A DNA stretch of 64,000 nucleotides from Marinicrinis sediminis (GTDB taxonomy: Bacteria > Bacillota > Bacilli > Paenibacillales > KCTC-33676): positions 744,001 through 808,000 of the forward strand of contig NZ_JBHUMM010000043.1 of assembly GCF_042685085.1 (NCBI RefSeq). Direction: 5' to 3'. Both the position numbers and the translations under genes were made by a program. Under the pieces are notes generated by a model. It saw only the letters and a program-made list of their open reading frames with translations, had not been told where the DNA came from and did no database searches. Within the stretch, counting starts at the first letter, position 1. Each line of letters begins with the position of its first letter. Of the stretch, positions 34,373 to 43,456 are shown in pieces.

Positions 34373-35217
34373 CGATCCGTAACTCCTTTTATAATTTGAT
34401 CATAAAAAGAAGCATCCTGATAATGGAACACGGACTGTTCCATCTCCATAATTTTGGCCTCGGTATTCAGTTTTCTGCGCACTCTTCTGCCATCCTTCCC
34501 GACTAGTTGACCGTAGTTCAGGGTGATTTTCTCTGTACGGGCTGGAGCGAAATGGGTAACGAAGGAACGACGATAGCGATGCTCGCTCCGGTTTTTCGTA
34601 GATCCATGATACATATTGCCATTAAAAAAAACGACGTCTCCCGCTTCGGTTTCAATCTGAATTTTCTCATATCCCTCCGGCACACGCAGCACCTCAGAGC
34701 CATAAGCATCACTACTGCCCGGCACCACTTCGGAGGAGACGAGTGGCAGCTGATGGGTACCAGGGACAAATACGAGACTCCCGTTTTCTGCATTTGTCGC
34801 TTCCATGCTCACCCACATGGCATAAGACGTACCCGGCGATACCCCGATATGATAATTATCCTGATGAAAACCAAGTCCGCGTGAGCCTGGTGGTTTGTAA
34901 TAATACCCGCTTTGAATGGCCAGCGGTTCTTCGCCAATCAGACTTTCAAGCAAGGAGATCGCTTCCGTTTTCAACATAAATGCGGTGATCGTCCGGTTGC
35001 CACGATGGAAATCTCTTAGCCGGTTGGGGTACAGACTGGTCAAAGGTTTTTCCGGATTTTGCAGAATTTTCCCTTCCGCAAGTAACTCAATCCAGATCTT
35101 TACATATTCCTTACTGAGCCTGTCGAGCTCGTATTGTGTATATACGCCTTTTTTGATCAAATAACCGTTCTCTTGAAAGAACTGCTTTTCTTCCGCCGTC
35201 AGTTGTGCCGCGCTCAT
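34369..35217 (-). CDS. PhyH-family Fe(II)/2-oxoglutarate dioxygenase 3
   Basis: 282 residues, start ATG after AAGGAGGACGCGGG. LGFHQDNYHIGVSPG holds HxD, FNGNMYHGSTKNRS the distal His, HRYRRSFVTHFAPA the Arg, and NYGQLVGKDGRRVRRKLN the shared C-terminal motif. It is encoded four bases overlapping the amino acid:carrier ligase, so an ACP-bound aminoacyl group is an attractive substrate, as in several known nonribosomal hydroxylations. Confidence 0.92.
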   Translation of the reverse strand: MSAAQLTAEEKQFFQENGYLIKKGVYTQYELDRLSKEYVKIWIELLAEGKILQNPEKPLTSLYPNRLRDFHRGNRTITAFMLKTEAISLLESLIGEEPLAIQSGYYYKPPGSRGLGFHQDNYHIGVSPGTSYAMWVSMEATNAENGSLVFVPGTHQLPLVSSEVVPGSSDAYGSEVLRVPEGYEKIQIETEAGDVVFFNGNMYHGSTKNRSEHRYRRSFVTHFAPARTEKITLNYGQLVGKDGRRVRRKLNTEAKIMEMEQSVFHYQDASFYDQIIKGVTDR

Positions 35218-35238
35218 CCCGCGTCCTCCTTTCTTTCC

Positions 35239-35583
35239 CTAATAATGACAAACATTGAACAGATGGCCTTCTACATCCGTGAAGTCAAACATTTGCACCG
35301 TTCCGTAATCCCGAATGGGGCTCGTTTTGATCCCGTTCTCTGTCATCACCTGATGCGCATGCACAATGTTAGGAGTATACAAGTTCCATATTGGAAATGG
35401 ATCGGGCACCACGTCTTTCTGGACGAGCGTAATCGTGGTCTTGTCACCTGCACGAAAGGCAGCAATCAGATCAGTTCGCCAGATCACGGACAGCTTCAGC
35501 TTGCTCTCATACCATTGAACAGCACGTTCAAAATGTTTCACCCGTATAAATACCGTGTCCATATGTTGAAACAGAGCTTCCAA
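35239..35583 (-). CDS. VOC (glyoxalase fold) protein 3
   Basis: 114 residues, the first gene of the leftward VOC 3/PhyH 3/ligase/VOC 2 operon. MDTVFIRVKHFERAVQWYESKL opens the first module and MFDFTDVEGHLFNVCHY closes the second. It is shorter than the other two VOC proteins. Its function is unknown. Confidence 0.83.
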   Translation of the reverse strand: MEALFQHMDTVFIRVKHFERAVQWYESKLKLSVIWRTDLIAAFRAGDKTTITLVQKDVVPDPFPIWNLYTPNIVHAHQVMTENGIKTSPIRDYGTVQMFDFTDVEGHLFNVCHY

Positions 35584-35723
35584 AGATGATCCCTCCCTCT
35601 CTTTTCATCATCCTCAACCGTGGTCACTGCAGTTCGCACCATTCACTCCGAATTGTAGCATCGCGATACGTGCACCACTCTGCCAGGATTGTGGAATGTT
35701 CGGTCTTAGCGGGTCAAAGGCAT

Positions 35724-35756
35724 AAAAAAAACGCTCCTGCCTGGTTGGCAGAAGCG
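35724..35756 (-). terminator. Terminator of the GyrI-like gene
   Basis: On the minus strand CGCTTCTGCC and GGCAGGAGCG form a 10-bp stem with one mismatch around AACCA, followed by eight T. Confidence 0.92.
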
Positions 35757-35766
35757 CTGCATCTGG

Positions 35767-36285
35767 TTATGATGCTTGAACCGGAAAAAAGATCTCAAGT
35801 TCATTGTCTTCGGTCTCTTTATCATCCCACTTGTGATTCTCCCCATATTCTTCAATCCGATAGCCTTCCTGATCAAACGGAATATCTCCATCGCCAGAAA
35901 TTCGGGAAAATAACTCCTGGTAAAAGGACATGATGTCATTCATCGATCCTTCATAGTGAAAATGCAAACAAGACTGTGTCGGAACATCCAGCTGGATAAA
36001 AGATTCAGGCGGCTTCTGTTCACCGAAGCTCTCCTCTTTTACCAAAACATACACGGTATGATCATCTTCCATACTGGATATTTTTTCTGGTGGGGATATG
36101 CAGTACAACAGTGGCTGGCTCTCCATTTTGGAATTGGCTTTCACTTGCTTGAGCACATCGTCCTTCGCTTCACGAATTTTCGTTCCGAGCTCGGAAAAAG
36201 GAGCCACAACCTTATGTCCCACTCCACGAAACCCTTCTTTTTTTCCGGGAACACCCTGAACACCTGTAACTGTTACTTGTTCCAC
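35767..36285 (-). CDS. GyrI-like/AraC effector-binding domain protein
   Basis: 172 residues from the GTG at 36285, with GAAGGAGGATGCGGA upstream; the frame is open to 36321. The pattern of two repeated beta-alpha-beta halves (VTVTGVQGVPGKKEG ... LLYCISPP ... YVLVKEESFGE ... CLHFHYEGSMNDI ... IEEYGE) fits the GyrI-like small-molecule-binding fold, with the typical closing acidic ELEIFFPV. No DNA-binding domain is attached. It is monocistronic and may bind or sequester a small molecule, possibly the cluster product. The 282 bases upstream to the next gene contain nothing I recognise. Confidence 0.82.
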   Translation of the reverse strand: MEQVTVTGVQGVPGKKEGFRGVGHKVVAPFSELGTKIREAKDDVLKQVKANSKMESQPLLYCISPPEKISSMEDDHTVYVLVKEESFGEQKPPESFIQLDVPTQSCLHFHYEGSMNDIMSFYQELFSRISGDGDIPFDQEGYRIEEYGENHKWDDKETEDNELEIFFPVQAS

Positions 36286-36567
36286 TCCGCATCCTCCTTC
36301 AGAGATTGTGAATACTTCCATATCCTACATTCTACAACCTGGCTTCATTTCCTTCCTTTTCATCGCAAAGATTTGAAAAAGAGGGCCATTTTCCCTTTAT
36401 TAACCATTTAGTTGGCCTTTGAAACCACTTTTTGACGTATAAGAAATGGAATCAACAAATAAAAAACAGCCTGTCGTTTATGAGCAAACGTCGACTGTTC
36501 TCCTTACATTCATATCTCTATCCGATCACGTCTTTATCAGTAAATGCGATAAGCGCTACATGTATGC

Positions 36568-38085
36568 CTATATCTGAAATTGATCGATCATCGGTTGGGG
36601 GTCCAGTGATCGAAACATGGAATTAGCCAGTAACTGTGACCATGCCATGGAGGCTCCCGGCTTCCAGATGGCATCCTTCAATTCGTGAAGGGCTTCCACG
36701 CTCGTCCAGTCGGTATAATGCGCCGCCAGTGACTGTTGGAATTGAGAGGCTGCAATTTCTCCGAGCAGATAGGAGTAGTACGTCCCTGGGAGCGTCGTAT
36801 AGTAAGGGAATGCAGCCCAGTACGGATGGTTCCAGTCATCCGGGCGCTTCACTCCCTGAATGTCCTCAATCGTATCCCACCACAGCTCGTTCGAAGGGAT
36901 GTCCTCATTCGCATACCATTTTTCCTCGAACGTAATGGCTGCAAGCGTGCCATATAATTTGATCAACCGTTCATTTTTCCATTCCCTGTTGTCTACGCGG
37001 CAGATTCGTTCAAACAGCATCGCCGTTCCCTCACTCAAGAAGGTATGTGCGGGGCGACGAAGCAGAAAGGGCAACTGAGGATCACAACTTGTCGCATAGA
37101 GGCCATGTCCAAGCTCATGCAGCAGCACTGTCAGTCCATGGATATCCGCTGTCAGATTGCATGCGATACGAACATCTTGATCGCGATCAATAGACAGACA
37201 GAAGCTGGCCTCACTTTTGCCCGAACGCGGATGAAGTTGGGCGTTGTCCAACAGTGTATCAATGGGGATCTGACGGGCTTCAAACCACTTCCGAAGCCGT
37301 ACAATCTCGTCTGACAGCTCCATTCGCTCCGTGAAAGGACTGAAGCTGGCTGATTGAAGAAACGGATCTTCGTAATGCCAGGATCGTAAATCCGATGGAA
37401 GAATCCCGAATTTGGCAGCTCGCAAGTCATCCCATTGCGATTTGATTTGGTTATGTGACGAATCAAGGGCTGTTCGCAGCGATTTCATCAGATTTTGAAT
37501 GAAAGACGGGTCCATTTCTTCATTCACGTATTTCCATTCTATGAAGTTGGCATACCCTTTTTGTCGGGCCCAGCTGTTTCTGAGCGCTCTCAGTTCGAGC
37601 AATCCGGCTTCTACTTCCTGCCCCAACTTCATAAACGCCCGCCACAGCTTCTCTCGCTTCTCCTGATTCTGCACGGTCTGAAGCAGCAGCTTCACTTCTG
37701 ACTTCGTCAAATGACCCCCATCCAGTTCCGTCCGATAGGTAGAGATTCGAAAATTCAAATCATTCCATAACGCCGCCGTTCGTCTCCGCAGCTCAGTGTC
37801 ACCAGTCACTGCATCCATGTCCAGTTGCAGGACATGAAGCTGACGCCTTGCAGATGCCGTCAACGCATGCTTATGGGAATGCTCTTCCATCGATTGTTGC
37901 CAAAACGGTGATTGCAACGTATGTTCATACTCATGTTCCAACGCTTCGAGTCGATGTACGTCTTCCATATTCCCTGCCGTCAGCACCTTCCACAAACTAT
38001 CCATCATGGCACGATGACGAGCGTGCAGCGTGTCATTTACATGGGACAAAAAAGAATCTGCTTGATCCGTTGATCGCAAAAACAA
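36568..38085 (-). CDS. M3-type zinc oligopeptidase
   Basis: About 505 residues from the TTG at 38085, seven bases after GAAGGAGG; an ATG at 38106 is upstream of that ribosome site. LTVLLHELGHGLYA is the HExxH zinc site and FLSEGTAMLFERI supplies the third ligand, as in gluzincins of the M2/M3 clan. No signal peptide is seen, so it is cytosolic and probably degrades short peptides. It ends the region next to the cluster and may or may not belong to it. Confidence 0.8.
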   Translation of the reverse strand: MFLRSTDQADSFLSHVNDTLHARHRAMMDSLWKVLTAGNMEDVHRLEALEHEYEHTLQSPFWQQSMEEHSHKHALTASARRQLHVLQLDMDAVTGDTELRRRTAALWNDLNFRISTYRTELDGGHLTKSEVKLLLQTVQNQEKREKLWRAFMKLGQEVEAGLLELRALRNSWARQKGYANFIEWKYVNEEMDPSFIQNLMKSLRTALDSSHNQIKSQWDDLRAAKFGILPSDLRSWHYEDPFLQSASFSPFTERMELSDEIVRLRKWFEARQIPIDTLLDNAQLHPRSGKSEASFCLSIDRDQDVRIACNLTADIHGLTVLLHELGHGLYATSCDPQLPFLLRRPAHTFLSEGTAMLFERICRVDNREWKNERLIKLYGTLAAITFEEKWYANEDIPSNELWWDTIEDIQGVKRPDDWNHPYWAAFPYYTTLPGTYYSYLLGEIAASQFQQSLAAHYTDWTSVEALHELKDAIWKPGASMAWSQLLANSMFRSLDPQPMIDQFQI

Positions 38086-38151
38086 GGCGCAGCCTCCTTC
38101 GCACATCTTTTCCTTCTTATCCTTCTTTTCTTTTGTCGTTCGTCTTCGCGT

Positions 38152-39276
38152 TTATCTTCTGTCTTCATTATTATCGTCATTTTTTCTCTGCCGACCTTCT
38201 GTTTGTGCTTGTGCTTGTGCATGTGCTAGAGATAAGCGTACCGGAAGAAAAGATGGATGGCTCGGCTTTTGCTTCTTCCTGCGGTTGGTTCCGATTACCC
38301 CGATCATGATAGCAGCGGCTCCGATTACATGATACAGATAAAAACGCTCATTCAAAATGACCACCCCGGCTGTAATGGTCACGAGAGTCGCGAGATGATT
38401 AAATACACTCATCTTCGATGCTTCAAGGATGGACAGGGAGTAATTGGACAAATAAGCGGTTACCGGAGACAGCAGCCCGAGATAAAGAATGGCCGTCACA
38501 AATTCAATATGTTTGAAGGGCTCAAAAAAGGACATCAAACTGCCGTTTCCCACGTGCATGCCGATGGCTGTCGTGTTAAAGCCCACAAATCCGATCCATG
38601 TCATACTGGCTACCAGCGACCACTGTGAGACTCTCTGAGTGACTCTGCGCGCCAATACGGCATATAGGGCAGCTGAAATGGCAGATAACAGAATTAAACC
38701 ACTCCCCATGTAATGATTGAAGGGGACATCTGACCCTTTCATCCAAAACATATATCCGACACCGACAGCTGACAAACTGATAAAGAACAACTGTGATAGC
38801 GTGGTCTGTTCCTTCAAAATCAATCTGGCAAGCAGGATCGTCCAAACGGGCACCAAGGCATGGATGAGTCCAGCTTCTGTTGAAGAGGTGTACATCAGTC
38901 CAAATCCCTGGAAGGAAAAAAACAGAAGCGGGAAACAGATGGCCAAAGGCAGAATGGTTAGGAAGGTATTCAGATCTGGCCATACCTTTCTCCTTGTCAG
39001 GACAGCTACGATTAAAATGCCGCACCAGGCCGCAGAAAAACGATGCGCGAGTATATCCGTCGGACTCGCAGTCGTTAAAGCCATTTTGACAAACAAAAAC
39101 GAAAATCCAATGATGAACGCATAGCTGACCGCCGCCATATAGGCTTTCTTACGTTTGCTGGATTCGCAGCTCTTCGCGGGATCTGGACTCGGATGCTTTA
39201 TTTGTATCTCATGTATCTCTTTCGGTTGCTGTATGCTTCGTATCTCTTTCCCTTTCGTGTGCTTGATTTTAACCAC
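38152..39276 (-). CDS. EamA/DMT-family permease
   Basis: About 374 residues from the GTG at 39276, eight bases after GAAGGAG; the frame extends to 39393. Two EamA repeats of five spans are visible: the first from YAFIIGFSFLFVKMAL, the second from YMGSGLILLSAISAALYAVLARR, with the family's GLLSPVTAYLSNYSLS near the end. The N-terminal extension before the first span is long and charged, and the C-terminal tail has an AHAQAQAQ repeat. It is divergent from a MocR regulator, a common arrangement in which the regulator controls the exporter. Confidence 0.87.
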   Translation of the reverse strand: MVKIKHTKGKEIRSIQQPKEIHEIQIKHPSPDPAKSCESSKRKKAYMAAVSYAFIIGFSFLFVKMALTTASPTDILAHRFSAAWCGILIVAVLTRRKVWPDLNTFLTILPLAICFPLLFFSFQGFGLMYTSSTEAGLIHALVPVWTILLARLILKEQTTLSQLFFISLSAVGVGYMFWMKGSDVPFNHYMGSGLILLSAISAALYAVLARRVTQRVSQWSLVASMTWIGFVGFNTTAIGMHVGNGSLMSFFEPFKHIEFVTAILYLGLLSPVTAYLSNYSLSILEASKMSVFNHLATLVTITAGVVILNERFYLYHVIGAAAIMIGVIGTNRRKKQKPSHPSFLPVRLSLAHAQAQAQTEGRQRKNDDNNEDRR

Positions 39277-39359
39277 TTGCACAACTCCTTCACGTATCAT
39301 TCGGGCCCGTGCATCAAGCGTATGATAAAATAAAAGGAAACACGATACGAAAATGATGC

Positions 39360-39377
39360 ATCTGTACCGATACAGAT
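39360..39377. promoter_or_regulatory. Palindrome, candidate MocR operator
   Basis: ATCTGTA and TACAGAT are perfect arms around CCGA in the divergent gap between the DMT permease and the MocR regulator, 21 bases before the regulator's start. Confidence 0.5.
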
Positions 39378-39398
39378 AGACAAGGGAGAGCAACCGTC

Positions 39399-40739
39399 AT
39401 GCATAAATATGAAAAGATGGCTGACCAGCTTCGTCAACTCATTGAGTCCGGTCAGCTTCCGGCCGGTGCGAAGCTGCCTTCAATCAGAGACTTGTCCAAA
39501 CAGTTCACGACCAGTAAGAGCACAGTGCTGGCTGCACTTGGAAAGCTGGAGGACAAACATCTGATCTATGCGATACCTAAAAGCGGCTATTACGTCGTTC
39601 ATCATCCTAAACCCGTCTCGTCATCCCCGACAGATGTCATTGATTTTGCAGGTTCGTCGCCGGTGTGGCATGACTTCCCATATTCGGATTTTATGCATTG
39701 CATCATGAAATCGATCGATACGTACCAGGAGGATTTGTTTCGATATGGGACACTAAGTGGTCTTCCATCCTTGATTCAGGAAGCGAAGAAATTGCTTCAG
39801 ACGTATCAGGTATTTGCGCATGAACGCAATCTATTTATTACGCCAGGTGTACAGCAGGCGTTGTCGATTCTGTCTATTATGCCATTTCCCAATCATCGCT
39901 CCACGCTGCTGGTCGAGCAACCTGGATACCACTTATATATGGATATGATCCATACGTACCCGTTACATGCAGTAGGTATCCGTCGATCTGTCTCTGGCAT
40001 CGATCTGGATGAGCTGGAGCAACTGTTTAAGCGCGAAAACATTAAGTTTTTTTATACCATGCCCCGTTTTCATAATCCATTGGGTACCTCCTATTCCAAT
40101 CATGAGAAAAAAGCGATTCTCCAACTCGCCCATAAATACGATGTGTATATTGTGGAGGATGATTATCTCGCAGACTTCGAATCTGATCGCAAGCAGGACC
40201 CTCTGTTTGCCCTGGACACAGAGGAACGAGTTATCTATCTAAAGAGCTTTTCCAAAATCATGTTCCCTGGCCTTCGAATCGGGATTGCTGTATTGCCGTC
40301 ATCCTTATGTAAAACCTATCAATCTTTTACACTTGCCACACATATCGACAGCTCTATGATCTCGCAAGCTGCCCTTGAACTCTACCTGAAGAGCGGCATG
40401 TTTGAGCGCTATCGCACACAAGTGAGTCAGGCATACAAAAACCGGGCTGTCTGTCTGCAACAGGCGCTGGATACGTATCTACCCCAGTATGACAAGCCGT
40501 CAGAATTAAGTATGAACAGTCATGTTGTCCTTCCCAGAGAAATCAATACCCGTTCCCTCATTGAAGATTTGCGTCAGCAGCAAGTTTTGCTGGAACCGAT
40601 TGACCCGCATTATCTAAACGGATTTTATCGAGAACGCCTGTTAAAGCTCCATGTATCTAATGTAGATCCCCTTCAAATAGAAGCAGGTATTGAGAAAATT
40701 GCACAGGCATTGACCCGATCCAAAAACCTCTTCACGTAA
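39399..40739 (+). CDS. MocR-type regulator (GntR helix-turn-helix plus aminotransferase domain)
   Basis: 446 residues. The first 70 are a GntR winged helix (AKLPSIRDLSKQFTTSKSTVLAALGKLE). The rest is a fold-type I aminotransferase-like domain: FHNPLGTSYS, YIVEDDYLADF and YLKSFSKIMFPGLRIG, the last with the PLP-binding lysine. Start ATG after AAGGGAGAG. MocR proteins sense PLP or an amine through the aminotransferase part. By position it controls the divergent DMT permease. Confidence 0.93.
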   Translation: MHKYEKMADQLRQLIESGQLPAGAKLPSIRDLSKQFTTSKSTVLAALGKLEDKHLIYAIPKSGYYVVHHPKPVSSSPTDVIDFAGSSPVWHDFPYSDFMHCIMKSIDTYQEDLFRYGTLSGLPSLIQEAKKLLQTYQVFAHERNLFITPGVQQALSILSIMPFPNHRSTLLVEQPGYHLYMDMIHTYPLHAVGIRRSVSGIDLDELEQLFKRENIKFFYTMPRFHNPLGTSYSNHEKKAILQLAHKYDVYIVEDDYLADFESDRKQDPLFALDTEERVIYLKSFSKIMFPGLRIGIAVLPSSLCKTYQSFTLATHIDSSMISQAALELYLKSGMFERYRTQVSQAYKNRAVCLQQALDTYLPQYDKPSELSMNSHVVLPREINTRSLIEDLRQQQVLLEPIDPHYLNGFYRERLLKLHVSNVDPLQIEAGIEKIAQALTRSKNLFT

Positions 40740-40742
40740 AAA

Positions 40743-40779
40743 CACACGTACACGAACCGGCCGTCCGTGTACGCGTGTG
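40743..40779 (+). terminator. Imperfect hairpin after the MocR gene
   Basis: CACACGTACACG pairs with CGTGTACGCGTGTG with a two-base bulge, directly after the MocR stop. There is no U-tract, so its activity is doubtful. Confidence 0.35.
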
Positions 40780-40844
40780 CCTGGCAAAACTGAAGCGGTG
40801 ATTTCTCCGACTGTTGCAAGGTGGGTGATCAGTCGATTGTGAGA

Positions 40845-42422
40845 TTACAAGGTCAACTTCGTGCCATCAAATGACGTAAAAGTAAAACCAGAGAATGCTT
40901 CCGGGTAGCTTTCTTTATAATCCTGAAGAATATGAATCGCGACAGACTCCCCCAGCTTCAAGCCTTCCACACCATCCGTGCGCCAGTGTACCCCGGCGGT
41001 ATCCCTGCCGAGTGCGATGTTCGAGGCCAGCTTGTTCAGCTCTCCTCCGATCGTCAATTCAGTAGCGGTATAAGGCTCCAGACTGGAACCGTCTGCACTG
41101 GCCATGACAGGTGCTTCGATCTCCATGTCTTCATGGAAGAAAACTTTCAGCATCGTCACGCCTGCTCCTGCAATACAAGCATGACCAGCCGGATACGCGG
41201 GATGCGTCGGGCTTCCTTCCGGATAAGCCATAGGCAAGAAATAGCTGCCATACCGGTTGTATACTTCCTTCAGCGCTTCTGATGCCAGCAGATCATCATG
41301 AATCGGATACGTTCTTCGACCTGTCACATGCTGATGGACACGTCCTGCGAATGCTTCCGGGCGAAGTCTGCGGTGAACCAGGAATTTTTGGAACCAGGCT
41401 GCTTCCAGCGCCGCTCTGGCAGATCTGGCTACGAAATCGAGAATATGTGCGGCCCCAAAAGAGACAAATCCGCCCTGGGTATGCGAAGACAAATACGGAT
41501 TGGCAGGATCGAGCGCTTTTTGACCGTATTGCAGCAACATCAGACAAGCAGACAGACAGCTCTGATACGTGAAGTCATGATGGACAAACTCAGCCAAATC
41601 CCGACCGTTGTGAATATATCTCGGCTCTCCACCAAATGTAGTCTGCTTGGCTGGAGCTCCGCCATTCAGGATATGGAGCCATTCTTCCTGTGTCGTCATA
41701 AAAGCCTGATCGGCAACCGGAGCAGCATATCGCTGCGGTATCACGGCTGAACCATACGGGATATCCTTCCACAAAAACTGGGAAATAAATGGACCTGTCT
41801 GATCACCAGGTGTCTCTCCTCGGAAGAGAACGTCACTGGTTACATCCTTGCCTGCCCTCGGTCCCCGGTAATCGGAAAACCGATTCAGATCACAGACTGC
41901 TGCCTGAATGAGAGGATGCTGATCGTATTCTGCGAAGGAAACATCCCTTGTCAAGGCACGCCAGTAATCTTCTGCCATCTCCGCCGCATTCCATGCACTG
42001 CTGAAAGCAGGCGGTGTCGGCATCAGCATCTGATGACAATCTGCTCCTACGAGATCATAACAATAAGCTGCCTGCGGATTTGCAAGCTTGCGTGTGCCGC
42101 CCATCGGAATGGCCTCATAATCTTCCCTCTGTCCGGTAGTCAGAGCACGCAGGAAGGAGTAATACGCATCCAGATCCACTTCTCCAAACGCATTGTGTGG
42201 CAATGTTTTGGAAAAGCTGCCGATCTTATTGGCATAATTCATCTCATCCCCATTGCACACATGATGTGGCAGTGGAGGACGTTGATGCGACATCGCCGTT
42301 TGTGTTCGATAGTCAATGGCACGATCTCTGCGCTCTACTGCAGGCAATGGACCCGTTGCAAATGCATGCAAATCAGCCATGCCCGAATTGGCATCCTTCT
42401 TGTTCTCCATTCTTGTTTCCAC
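40845..42422 (-). CDS. Vanadium-dependent haloperoxidase/PAP2-like protein
   Basis: 525 residues. The vanadate-binding signature is present: FLVHRRLRPEAF, then HPAYPAGHACIAGAG and LGRDTAGVHWRTDGVEG, matching the family's RP, (S)GH and R-x5-H-x3-D segments. The spacing in the first is one longer than the textbook KX6RP and Ser of PSGH is Ala. The same fold serves acid phosphatases, so haloperoxidase activity is not certain. There is no signal peptide. It is monocistronic and not obviously part of the cluster. Confidence 0.82.
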   Translation of the reverse strand: METRMENKKDANSGMADLHAFATGPLPAVERRDRAIDYRTQTAMSHQRPPLPHHVCNGDEMNYANKIGSFSKTLPHNAFGEVDLDAYYSFLRALTTGQREDYEAIPMGGTRKLANPQAAYCYDLVGADCHQMLMPTPPAFSSAWNAAEMAEDYWRALTRDVSFAEYDQHPLIQAAVCDLNRFSDYRGPRAGKDVTSDVLFRGETPGDQTGPFISQFLWKDIPYGSAVIPQRYAAPVADQAFMTTQEEWLHILNGGAPAKQTTFGGEPRYIHNGRDLAEFVHHDFTYQSCLSACLMLLQYGQKALDPANPYLSSHTQGGFVSFGAAHILDFVARSARAALEAAWFQKFLVHRRLRPEAFAGRVHQHVTGRRTYPIHDDLLASEALKEVYNRYGSYFLPMAYPEGSPTHPAYPAGHACIAGAGVTMLKVFFHEDMEIEAPVMASADGSSLEPYTATELTIGGELNKLASNIALGRDTAGVHWRTDGVEGLKLGESVAIHILQDYKESYPEAFSGFTFTSFDGTKLTL

Positions 42423-42626
42423 CCCTTTTGCTGCTCATCAGCGAGATTGATTCCCTCTCCATTGTAGCGGGACGAACATGTCTTCTCTCAGCTTTATAAA
42501 GCAACCTTTCCCGTTCAGTCTTTTACCAAGACAGCTAATACGAGCGCCTCTCCATTCTTACATGTATGCCATTCATCCTGCCCATATATCTGTCATCGCC
42601 AGCAAACTTTCTTGGTACGAAAAGAA

Positions 42627-42660
42627 GCGAGCAGACCGCTGGGTGCAACGGTCTGCTCGC
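42627..42660 (-). terminator. Terminator of the small membrane-protein gene
   Basis: GCGAGCAGACCG and CGGTCTGCTCGC form a perfect 12-bp stem with a ten-base loop; on the minus strand TTCTTTTCG follows. Confidence 0.9.
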
Positions 42661-42685
42661 TTCGCTATAGAGCCTGTTCACGATA

Positions 42686-43207
42686 TTAACGTATCCCGTC
42701 GTGTACAGAATCTGATTTTCTTTTGCCGATCAGCATGAATACGCCGATGATGACAAGGCCAATGGCAATCAGGGGTTGATTGTTTGCCTGTTCAAACAGT
42801 TGGCCAATAGAAAAGACCACAAAGAACAGCAGAGAAATACCGCCCAGGATATTGATTGGAATCAGAAGCCACTTATTGCGTCCCCCGAACCAGTAAAATT
42901 CCAGCAATCCGACTGCCGGAGCGAGAATAAATCCGGGCCAGAGATAGGACCATCCGTCGAACAGCATCGCCATTTGCGAAACGATGGCGACGATAAACAG
43001 CGTTCCTGCCGGAATGAGCAAGCCTGCCTGTTCCTTCCCGCCATAGGAAAAATAGATCCAGTGAAACAAAATACTGAGCGGCAGGACGAACATCGAAGGC
43101 CAAAAATAAGCGAAAATAGAACCAACTCCGTAATCGGTCCCATCATTGAAAAACAAAAATATTCCTGCCAGCATTAACAGAACGCCAGCCAATACACGTC
43201 TGTTCAC
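42686..43207 (-). CDS. Small polytopic membrane protein, unknown function
   Basis: 173 residues from the GTG at 43207 (GAGGAGGAAATTTC upstream). Five or six hydrophobic spans fill nearly the whole length (VLAGVLLMLAGIFLFF, WPSMFVLPLSILFHWIYF, ISLLFFVVFSIGQLF, LIAIGLVIIGVFMLIG). The plan resembles the membrane N-terminal half of LiaF-like or DUF5668 proteins without the soluble domain. No partner is evident in the neighbourhood. Confidence 0.75.
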   Translation of the reverse strand: MNRRVLAGVLLMLAGIFLFFNDGTDYGVGSIFAYFWPSMFVLPLSILFHWIYFSYGGKEQAGLLIPAGTLFIVAIVSQMAMLFDGWSYLWPGFILAPAVGLLEFYWFGGRNKWLLIPINILGGISLLFFVVFSIGQLFEQANNQPLIAIGLVIIGVFMLIGKRKSDSVHDGIR

Positions 43208-43359
43208 GAAATTTCCTCCTCTAATCAATCCGTTTCCTACAGTGTATCACAGGACTTTCCACATTGTCGTCCTGCTTCAGGTCAAGAAGATCCTGGACTT
43301 TAGTCGGAGTCATTGTAAAATAAAGGAATGCTATTTTCGATGATGCTTTCGCATATGGA

Positions 43360-43388
43360 TTGTCGCGTTCGGCAGGATGTCCTATAAT
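43360..43388 (+). promoter_or_regulatory. Sigma-A promoter of topB
   Basis: TTGTCG and a perfect TATAAT with a 17-base spacer, about 70 bases before the topB ATG. Confidence 0.7.
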
Positions 43389-43456
43389 GGGAGCACATAC
43401 GTATAGGGAGAACAAAGAAACTGGAATGAATACGAACGGGGAAGGAAATCGAAAAC

